Source of the DNA: Anaerotruncus colihominis
GTDB lineage: Bacteria > Bacillota > Clostridia > Oscillospirales > Ruminococcaceae
Length of the DNA: 64,000 bases
Assembly: GCA_025146135.1 (NCBI GenBank)
Contig: CP102255.1
Coordinates: forward strand, 2,046,001 to 2,110,000
Reading direction: 5' to 3'
Position numbers and translations under genes: made by a program. The notes beneath the pieces are model-generated. The model worked only from the letters and a program-made list of their open reading frames with translations. It searched no databases and had not been told where the DNA came from. Shown here in pieces: positions 1 to 6,000 of this stretch (its first letter is position 1; the number at the start of each line of letters is the position of its first letter).

Positions 1-118
1 TATACCATGCCGCTTCGCGGACATGGTATAATCGGCCATCGGGGCGGCAGCGGGCCGCGCCCGCGCATCGCCCTGGCCATAATTTTCGGTATAATAACTG
101 CTCTGCGGTTATTATACC
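1..118. repeat. Modular hairpin repeat, copy A (complete)
   Basis: Three stem-loops lie in series. Hairpin 1 spans 1-30, with 9 bp outer arms and an inner CCGC/GCGG stem. A GC-rich core spans about 34-78 and is closed by GGCCA/TGGCC arms. Hairpin 3 spans 88-118, with perfect 11-bp arms (GGTATAATAAC/GTTATTATACC). The same modules recur at 20790, 28192, 39021 and 55998, either complete, inverted or partial. The window starts at the first base of hairpin 1, so the element could extend to the left. Confidence 0.8.
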
Positions 119-318
119 ACGTTCGTTTTATTTGTCAATTTTCTGGAAAGAAAAATAGTTACTATACACAAAAATATATGATCTATTGCAGGATTGAGAA
201 CAAATTCAACGTCAAATTTTCCAAATAAAGGTTCCGTCTGCATGCTTTGTATACCTTGTATAAGCCACTGCAAGCAGTAAACACTATTGATATCCATCAG
301 GATTGGAGGTCCAAAACG
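119..318. other. AT-rich upstream region of the superoxide reductase gene
   Basis: No gene is supported here. The stretch is AT-rich between about 120 and 260 and should hold the promoter of the downstream gene, but I could not fix a convincing pair of hexamers. Short reading frames in it lack ribosome binding sites and overlap the repeat. Confidence 0.4.
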
Positions 319-699
319 ATGAATCAGCCAAAATTTTTTGCCACTAAATCAGGCGACGTGCTCGCCGCGCTGATCTGCGGCAACGGCAGCCTTAGCTGCG
401 GCGGCCAAGCCATGGAATATCTGAATGCAAACACTTCCGACGGGGCGTCTGAAAAGCATGTCCCTGTTGTCGAAATGGAGGGAGGGACCCTCAAAGTCAG
501 CGTTGGAAGCGTGTTCCATCCCATGACAACGGAACACAGCATCGGCTGGGTTTGCCTTGTAACGCGGCGTGGCTGGCAGTTGCGCGCCTTGCCGGTTGAC
601 GAGAATCCGGTCACAGAGTTCGCCGTCGCCAGAGACGACAGCCCCATTTGCGTTTACGCCTGGTGCAATCTGCACGGGCTTTGGAAAACGGAACTTTAA
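319..699 (+). CDS. Superoxide reductase (desulfoferrodoxin family) without a functional desulforedoxin site
   Basis: A 126-residue cytoplasmic protein that should reduce superoxide to hydrogen peroxide at a mononuclear Fe(His)4(Cys) centre. All five iron ligands of the family are visible: His47 (in EKHVP), His67 (HPM), His73 (EH), Cys116 and His119 (CNLHGLW). Glu45-Lys46 match the catalytic Glu-Lys pair. The N-terminal 36 residues correspond to the desulforedoxin domain of class I enzymes, but the CxxC pair is gone and the CC pair is reduced to Cys-Gly, so the second iron site cannot form, as in class III enzymes. ATG 319 is chosen because GGAGG at 305-309 precedes it; the frame is open further upstream. 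A small-protein gene follows 18 bp downstream. Confidence 0.9.
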   Translation: MNQPKFFATKSGDVLAALICGNGSLSCGGQAMEYLNANTSDGASEKHVPVVEMEGGTLKVSVGSVFHPMTTEHSIGWVCLVTRRGWQLRALPVDENPVTEFAVARDDSPICVYAWCNLHGLWKTEL

Positions 700-717
700 A
701 ATATGGAGGAAATAAAT

Positions 718-900
718 ATGTCTCACAAAAAGAATACCACCGGTCTGAATGAACTTCTCAGCGCTGACAGCCGCGCAAAAGCCTATTTTATGTCTTTACC
801 CGATTATGTACAGGGCATGATCCAGCAGCGCAGCGACAACGTCCATAGTGTGGACGAACTGCATCGTTATGCCGAAAATCTGCTCGCAGGTGACAAATAA
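718..900 (+). CDS. Small conserved protein, YFxSLPxYVQ family, paralogue 1
   Basis: A 60-residue soluble protein of unknown function. Residues 28-38 read YFMSLPDYVQG and the C-terminus reads ELHRYAENLL. The same pattern, an aromatic-aromatic-x-SLP-x-YVQ motif then 15-20 residues then a helix with EL.. and A-[ED]-[NS], is found in the products at 1271, 1531 and 44033. ATG 718 is preceded by GGAGG at 705-709. It probably shares a transcript with the superoxide reductase gene. No signal peptide, cysteine cluster or membrane segment is present. I do not recognise a named family. Confidence 0.75.
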   Translation: MSHKKNTTGLNELLSADSRAKAYFMSLPDYVQGMIQQRSDNVHSVDELHRYAENLLAGDK

Positions 901-912
901 GACTTGGGCCTT

Positions 913-936
913 GGGCGGGGCTGATATGCCCCGCCC
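913..936. terminator. Bidirectional hairpin between convergent small genes
   Basis: GGGCGGGGC at 913-921 pairs perfectly with GCCCCGCCC at 928-936. It lies between the converging genes 718-900 and 943-1155. There is no long T tract. Confidence 0.55.
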
Positions 937-942
937 TCTGCT

Positions 943-1155
943 CTACATAGATTCAAGCTCTCTGACCAGTTGGTCAAGCCTGGCGCGCGGCACATAGCGC
1001 GCTGCCATTTGCAGCGCGCCGTTCAAGGTAAGTCCACTAACCCGCGCCGTAAGCGGGCTGTTTAATACACCCGGAAAAGCGCGCTGTACCCGTGCCCGCA
1101 CATCCGGCCGGGACAGCAGTTCGCCGATCGTAATGCGTCCGCCTCTTAAATCCAT
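943..1155 (-). CDS. Small hypothetical protein
   Basis: A 70-residue basic protein. The frame is open to 1173, but the ATG at 1155 (protein starting MDLRGGRITIGELLSR) has AGAAGG seven bases upstream, while the 1173 start has no ribosome binding site. The sequence looks like a short helical bundle ending in LDQLVRELESM. It lacks the SLPxYVQ motif of its neighbours, although its C-terminal half has a similar helix-turn-helix size and it sits among them. Function is unknown. Confidence 0.6.
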   Translation of the reverse strand: MDLRGGRITIGELLSRPDVRARVQRAFPGVLNSPLTARVSGLTLNGALQMAARYVPRARLDQLVRELESM

Positions 1156-1270
1156 TGCTTCGCCTTCTTTCATCAGTCAGATAATTCAGTTTATGCCGGA
1201 TAACGCCAACAGTTCCCGCAACGTTTAAACGGACGCACAAGGTTTATACTAATCATTGAGGTGATTTTCC

Positions 1271-1474
1271 GTGACCAACTATGTAAACGGTCCCGAAATT
1301 CCAATGGGACTGGGAATGGCGCTCGCCGAAAACCTCAACGCGATGGAATATTTCGCATCGCTTTCGCCAGCACAGCAGCAGGCTGTCATTGAACGCACAC
1401 ATCAAATCCGCTCCAAACAGGAAATGCGGTCGTTTGTCCAAAGCCTGCCATCCACACCGCCAGCAATTGGATAA
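1271..1474 (+). CDS. Small conserved protein, YFxSLPxYVQ family, paralogue 2 (divergent)
   Basis: A 67-residue protein starting at GTG 1271 behind a GAGGTGAT ribosome binding site at 1258-1266. It carries YFASLSPAQQQAVIERT, a divergent form of the SLPxYVQxxI motif, then EMRSFVQSLP, which corresponds to the ELxxYAENL helix of paralogues at 718 and 1531. A proline-rich tail (residues 61-67) is extra. Function is unknown; local gene duplication is the likely origin. Confidence 0.7.
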   Translation: MTNYVNGPEIPMGLGMALAENLNAMEYFASLSPAQQQAVIERTHQIRSKQEMRSFVQSLPSTPPAIG

Positions 1475-1530
1475 ATTTCTCTGACTGAACGTCCAGCAGA
1501 CAGGATAAAATATGTTTGGAGGTGGTAAGC

Positions 1531-1680
1531 ATGCCGGATTGTTTTAACGACCCGCAGATGCAGCAGTATTTCGCTTCTTTGCCGATGTACGTCCAGGAGA
1601 CGATCAAGCAGAGCGCCGTAAAAATTACGACGGAGAATGAACTGCGCAAGTTTGCAGAAAACCTCATGGGTTCCAACTGA
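1531..1680 (+). CDS. Small conserved protein, YFxSLPxYVQ family, paralogue 3 (49 aa)
   Basis: A 49-residue gene below usual ORF cut-offs. GGAGGTGG at 1518-1525 precedes ATG 1531, and the frame runs to TGA at 1678-1680. Residues 13-23 read YFASLPMYVQE and the C-terminus reads ELRKFAENLMG, nearly the same as paralogue 1. It is the minimal version of the family: motif, linker and C-terminal helix only. It follows paralogue 2 by 56 bp on the same strand. Function is unknown. Confidence 0.75.
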   Translation: MPDCFNDPQMQQYFASLPMYVQETIKQSAVKITTENELRKFAENLMGSN

Positions 1681-1681
1681 A

Positions 1682-1723
1682 AACGGAAAAGGGCGGGATC
1701 AAACGATCCTGCCCTTTTCCGTT
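1682..1723. terminator. Bidirectional terminator
   Basis: AACGGAAAAGGGC..GGATC pairs with GATCCTGCCCTTTTCCGTT across an AAAC loop. It serves the small-gene cluster on the plus strand. On the minus strand the stop codon of the gene ending at 1699 falls inside the stem. Confidence 0.8.
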
Positions 1724-2871
1724 GTTTCCAGAAAGCGCCGGAATATAAAGAAAAGCGGCGCGCAAATCCAAAGCATCCATGCTGTGCCGCCAGCGAGACA
1801 TACGCCGCCAAAGGCGCCCAGTAAGCACACAGCCAACGTACAAAGCAGCTCTCCCAGTCCTGCCACTGGCGAGCGGCGCGCGCCGCTCCAAAAAAACAGG
1901 GCGCCGCAGCCAGCCAAAGCCGAACTCCCAAGCCGGGTCAAAACCAGGATATCCGGGCGCTCCTTTTTCATCCAGATATATTCCATCAGTTCCCTGCGGC
2001 GCTCCTCAAACAGACGCGCCCAGAATTCAAAATCGGACCACCTGGTCGGTACCAAATCCTGCGGGATGGTGGGATGCACATCCATGATCCATAAATACAA
2101 AACCAGAACCGCCGCCGCTGCAAATATCCAACAAGCCATCTGTACCGGCCAGACGCGCCTGCTATGCGCCAGCATAAGCAATGCCCAGATCAGCGCGCCG
2201 CCCATCACAATACCGGGCAGACGCATAAACAGTCCGCCCCAGACTGTGATGGATTCAGTCGTAATAATCAGCGGATCCGTAAGGCTGTGCCGCGCGGCGA
2301 ACTGCCGTGCGGCTTCGCGCATGGAAATCTGCCCCGCGGTATCAAGTGTGATACGGTCAAACGTCATTGTGCCGGAGGATGGCGCACGCAAAACGACCGT
2401 ACCAGCCGGGGCCGCGAACACACCGCGCACAGTATAAACACGTCCATCATATAATAGCTGCGCGCCAGCCGGATTATCATCGCCGTATAACGTCAAAGCT
2501 GTCTCCCGGTCGATCAGACAGCCGGAACGATCTTCGTCGGAAAGTGCGGCGCCGGACGGCATTATCAGGGACGCATCGCCGTGCACCAGCAGTACAGAGG
2601 CGGTACAGGATCGACCGAACGCCTCATTTTCGACAGTTTTCCGGTCGTCCTGCCGCCAGACCGCAAACTTGACGGCCGACGGCAGGCGTGCCTGTGTGTC
2701 AAACAACGTTTCCACAGCCGCTGCATCAAGGGCATATCCATTCAGCCGAAGCACGGCGCGCCCGCCGCATTCGAAAGCAGCACGCGCATATGTTGTAATT
2801 GAAAAAGACCAGCAGATCATTGTCAGCGCCAAGGCAACCCAACAGGGCGCGCGGCGCAGCAGGGCCGTCAT
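1699..2871 (-). CDS. MacB-like periplasmic-core membrane protein (ABC exporter permease-like)
   Basis: A 390-residue membrane protein. TM1 covers about residues 10-30. An extracytoplasmic domain follows to about 205 and contains the MacB_PCD-like stretch LIDRETALTLYGDDNPAGAQ, then a tyrosine-valine strand (YTVRGVF). Four more hydrophobic segments lie at about 207-235, 240-263, 312-330 and 338-375. The layout resembles a FtsX/MacB-type permease, but the TM domain is divergent. Its ATG overlaps the stop of the upstream adaptor gene (ATGA), with GGAGG inside that gene. It probably forms an export or signalling complex with the adaptor. No ATP-binding subunit is encoded nearby. Exact substrate unknown. 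Confidence 0.6.
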   Translation of the reverse strand: MTALLRRAPCWVALALTMICWSFSITTYARAAFECGGRAVLRLNGYALDAAAVETLFDTQARLPSAVKFAVWRQDDRKTVENEAFGRSCTASVLLVHGDASLIMPSGAALSDEDRSGCLIDRETALTLYGDDNPAGAQLLYDGRVYTVRGVFAAPAGTVVLRAPSSGTMTFDRITLDTAGQISMREAARQFAARHSLTDPLIITTESITVWGGLFMRLPGIVMGGALIWALLMLAHSRRVWPVQMACWIFAAAAVLVLYLWIMDVHPTIPQDLVPTRWSDFEFWARLFEERRRELMEYIWMKKERPDILVLTRLGSSALAGCGALFFWSGARRSPVAGLGELLCTLAVCLLGAFGGVCLAGGTAWMLWICAPLFFIFRRFLETTEKGRIV

Positions 2872-4268
2872 CCGGCGGCCTCCACTCGTACACGGTCGCC
2901 GCTGCCGATCGTTTTATTGCTTGTTATAATCACGTCGTCTGTGGAATCGAGCGCGCCTGTGACTGCAGCGCGCGACTCATTTTTTTCCTGTACAGTCACA
3001 TCGACGCGTTCGACGGTTTGTTCCGTTCCCAGCACAGTTTCTGTGGTCCGCAGAATATAGACATAATCCTGGTTCCCATCGCTGTGCAGGGCGTCGACCG
3101 GGACGCAGGTTGGATAGCTGGAGCTTCGCTTCTGTGCCGTCATTGAGGCAAGCGCGCCGGGCGTCCCCTCACCCGCTGGCAAAAGTGCCGTCAGCCTGAG
3201 CAATCCGTTTTTTTCCTCAATGGCTGCGACGCTTTCCACAATCGCCTCCACCTTTGAACGGTCGGGCAGCGTCAGCGCAATCGCGTCGCCGGGGGAAATA
3301 TATTTCTGTTCCTCCTTTGGGATTTCCGCTGTAAAACGCAGCTCTGTTTCCTGACCGGCAAGCATCACAGCGGCCTGCGTCCCCGTTTGACCGCCAGCCT
3401 TGACATCAACCGAGGTCACTACGGCGTCGGACGGCGCCGTCACCTCGCCGCCCGCGGCCGAAAGTTCTGTCAAACGTGCGATCTCCAACTGCTTCAGGCT
3501 GCATTCAATCGCTTGAATCTGCGCCTGATTGTCGACGTCCTTGAGCCGCAAATCCTCGAGCGTGCGTTCCAGCTTCACCTGCTCGTCGCGCTGTTCAGCG
3601 ACAGCCTCCTCGTAAGCAAGCTGTTTGGCCCGATAATCGTCTCTCAGAGAGATATAGGTTGGATCGAGGTCGTAGTCGTTTAAATCCTCGTCCTCCTCCT
3701 CGAAATCCGTTTCATTTTTATAGTCGCGCAGCGCGTTTTTGGCTCTGCGGCGGTCCTCTCCCGCCTGCTTGATCCGCAGGTCGAGCTTTTCCGCAGCGAT
3801 GTCAAAATCCTCCTGCGCACGGATTTCGGCAAGCGCGTCGCGCTCGGCCTGCGTCTTTGCGTTCTGCTGTATCTGGCTGAGTGAAAGCTGGAGCTTTTGC
3901 AGCTCCAACTGCTGTTCGGTCAGTTTGCGCGCGATATCGTCCGGATCGACCGTGAACAGGACGTCACCGGCCGCCACGCGCTCCCCGGTTCGGGCGCCGA
4001 CGCTGCGCACGCGCATCCCTTCAAGCGTGAAAACAGCGATTTCCCCCTGCGCTTCAAGCGTCCCGTCGGCTTCGACGGTATGCTGTACCGCGCCGGACTC
4101 CGGATGCTGTGTCGTTACAACGGCGACCGTGAGAGAATCAGCGGCGCGTGAAAGCACGGTGCACACAGCCATGACCGCAAGGAACGCCGCCAGCCAGCGC
4201 AGGGCACGCTTTCTCAGCGGAACAGCCGTGCGCTCGGGACTGTAATTGAGAATATCTTCAAGCTTCAT
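2868..4268 (-). CDS. Membrane-fusion (HlyD/MacA-like) adaptor protein
   Basis: A 466-residue protein: a short cytoplasmic N-terminus with basic residues, one TM helix at about 26-44, a barrel-sandwich half (VEADGTLEAQGEIAVF, then GERVAAGDVLFTVDPDDI), a long coiled coil at about 110-275 containing an acidic insert (FEEEDEDLNDYDLD), the second barrel-sandwich half (EVTAPSDAVVTSVDVKAGG) and a C-terminal beta-barrel and membrane-proximal region. This is the periplasmic adaptor fold used with MacB-type exporters. In a Gram-positive host it would bridge membrane and cell wall. It starts 4 bp after the permease gene 4273-5121 and overlaps the MacB-like gene by 4 bp, so all are one transcript. Confidence 0.85.
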   Translation of the reverse strand: MKLEDILNYSPERTAVPLRKRALRWLAAFLAVMAVCTVLSRAADSLTVAVVTTQHPESGAVQHTVEADGTLEAQGEIAVFTLEGMRVRSVGARTGERVAAGDVLFTVDPDDIARKLTEQQLELQKLQLSLSQIQQNAKTQAERDALAEIRAQEDFDIAAEKLDLRIKQAGEDRRRAKNALRDYKNETDFEEEDEDLNDYDLDPTYISLRDDYRAKQLAYEEAVAEQRDEQVKLERTLEDLRLKDVDNQAQIQAIECSLKQLEIARLTELSAAGGEVTAPSDAVVTSVDVKAGGQTGTQAAVMLAGQETELRFTAEIPKEEQKYISPGDAIALTLPDRSKVEAIVESVAAIEEKNGLLRLTALLPAGEGTPGALASMTAQKRSSSYPTCVPVDALHSDGNQDYVYILRTTETVLGTEQTVERVDVTVQEKNESRAAVTGALDSTDDVIITSNKTIGSGDRVRVEAAG

Positions 4269-4272
4269 CGTT

Positions 4273-5121
4273 TCATTCCTTTACACCAGCCGCAATGATT
4301 CCCTGTTCCAGATAGGTCTGCCCATACAGGAACACCAGAATCGCCGGAATCAGAGCCGTCACCGACGCAGCCAGCGCCAGTCCGGCGCGGTCGGCCGCAA
4401 TATCCGGCAGGTAGAGCGAAAGCGGCCAGAGCGAACGGTTTTTTAAAAATGTCATCGGCTGTTCTATCATACTCCAGCACTCGAGAAAGCTAAGAACCAT
4501 CGCCGACATGACGCCGGCTGAACCGAGCGGCAGGCCGATGCGCCAGAATATTTGCCACTCGCTCGCTCCATCCAGCCGCGCGGATTCGATCAATGAACGC
4601 GGAATCCCGCGAAAAAAGCGATACATAATAAATACCGGAAATGTGGAAAATACCGCGGGCAGAATGATTCCCATGTGCGTGTCCAGCAGAGAAAGACGAT
4701 TGAGTACCAGATAGTTTGATACCATCGTGACTTGAAACGGCATCAGCATCAAAACAATATAAAGCGTGAACAGCGCGCCTTTGCCCGGAAAGTCATACCG
4801 CGCAAACCCCCATGCAGCCGGCACACCTACAATCATCTGGCCAAACAGGACGCCGGCTGTCAGGCGGACGGAATTCCAAAACATTACAAAGAACTGCGGC
4901 GAATCAAGCAGCAATTCCACATAGGGACGCAGTGTCGGATACTGCGGAATCAGGCTCCAGGAAGCGAAGCCCTTCATATCGCCGAGCACAGGACCAAGCT
5001 TCTGCAACACCTCCTGCGTCCCCATAAACGACCCGCCCAGCAAAAATGCGAGCGGAAACCACACCGCGACCGCCAATATGATCAAAAAGAGCAAAAGCAG
5101 TCCCTTTTTCAGTCTGCGCAC
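4273..5121 (-). CDS. Carbohydrate ABC transporter permease, MalG type
   Basis: A 282-residue inner-membrane permease with six predicted TM segments. The cytoplasmic EAA loop that docks the ATPase is present (ESARLDGASEWQIFWRIGLP, about residues 188-207). GTG 5121 is taken as start, since GGGGGG at 5128-5133 precedes it and the sequence MRRLKKGLLLL is a normal MalG N-terminus. It pairs with the MalF-type gene 28 bp upstream. The cognate MalK/MsmX-type ATPase is not in the window; a shared genomic ATPase is probably used, as in many Firmicutes. Confidence 0.9.
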   Translation of the reverse strand: MRRLKKGLLLLFLIILAVAVWFPLAFLLGGSFMGTQEVLQKLGPVLGDMKGFASWSLIPQYPTLRPYVELLLDSPQFFVMFWNSVRLTAGVLFGQMIVGVPAAWGFARYDFPGKGALFTLYIVLMLMPFQVTMVSNYLVLNRLSLLDTHMGIILPAVFSTFPVFIMYRFFRGIPRSLIESARLDGASEWQIFWRIGLPLGSAGVMSAMVLSFLECWSMIEQPMTFLKNRSLWPLSLYLPDIAADRAGLALAASVTALIPAILVFLYGQTYLEQGIIAAGVKE

Positions 5122-5148
5122 GAAAATCCCCCCATTCTGAAATCCGCC

Positions 5149-6000
5149 CTATTCCGTTTCCCATGCACGGCGCAGGAGCAGGATTAAAAACAGGATGACC
5201 CCGGCCGTCATCACCGCTCCAGCCGCCAGCTTATCCATGGAAAGCTCTCGAAACCAATTGTTAAAAAGATGCTGAAGCAGATACATGCTGTCATGTGGGT
5301 AATCGCCCGCTACAAGGTACGCTTCGCGGAACACCTTGAAGGCGTTGAGAAACGAAAGAACCGTTATGGTGAACAGGGAGGGCAGCAGATTTGGAAGCGT
5401 GATGCGCCAAAAGATGGTCCACGCACCCGCGCCGTCGACAGCGGCCGCTTCATAAATAGACGGAGAAATCCCCGCCAGTCCGGCCAGCCATAGCACCACA
5501 TTGTAGCCGAGGTTTTTCCAGATATAGCTGCCGACCAGCACATAGAACGCCGCGCCGCTGTCCATCCAGGCGACGGGCTGCCCACCGAGTCGGTCAAGCA
5601 TGCTGTTTAGCAGGCCGTTTTGATGGAACAGCGCCTGCCACAGCAGCACGACCGATGCGATCGGTACTGCCATTGGGACCAAAAAAGTCGTTTTAAACGC
5701 ACCGGCACACCGTGGATTTCCGTACAGCGCAAGCGCAACTACCAGCGACAGCACAAGCAGCAGCGGCATACAGACTCCCATAAACCGAAGCGTATTGCCC
5801 GCCGCCAGCTGAAAAGCCCTGTTTTGCAGCACCGAAGCATAGTTTTGCAGCCCCACAAACGTTCCGTTCATCGCGCCGAAAAATGAGCGGCGCACCACAT
5901 CGAGAAACGGGACAATAACGAACACAAATACGCCCAGAACGCTCGGAAGGATAAAGCAGGCCCCGGCGCGGCCGCGCATCCCGCCTATATTCATCCGCAT
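5149..6000 (-). CDS. Carbohydrate ABC transporter permease, MalF type
   Basis: A 283-residue integral membrane protein with six TM helices and the EAA docking loop YEAAAVDGAGAWTIFWRITLP at about residues 186-206. It is the heterodimer partner of the MalG-type product. Its ATG overlaps the stop codon of the solute-binding gene (TAATG), which indicates translational coupling. It belongs to the CUT1 sugar importer family; the substrate cannot be read from the sequence. Confidence 0.9.
   Translation of the reverse strand: MRMNIGGMRGRAGACFILPSVLGVFVFVIVPFLDVVRRSFFGAMNGTFVGLQNYASVLQNRAFQLAAGNTLRFMGVCMPLLLVLSLVVALALYGNPRCAGAFKTTFLVPMAVPIASVVLLWQALFHQNGLLNSMLDRLGGQPVAWMDSGAAFYVLVGSYIWKNLGYNVVLWLAGLAGISPSIYEAAAVDGAGAWTIFWRITLPNLLPSLFTITVLSFLNAFKVFREAYLVAGDYPHDSMYLLQHLFNNWFRELSMDKLAAGAVMTAGVILFLILLLRRAWETE

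Noticed and set aside
7-228. Short open frames inside the modular repeat copies
   Set aside because: They share similar peptides only because they read the same repeated DNA; no ribosome binding sites, and copies have different frame lengths.
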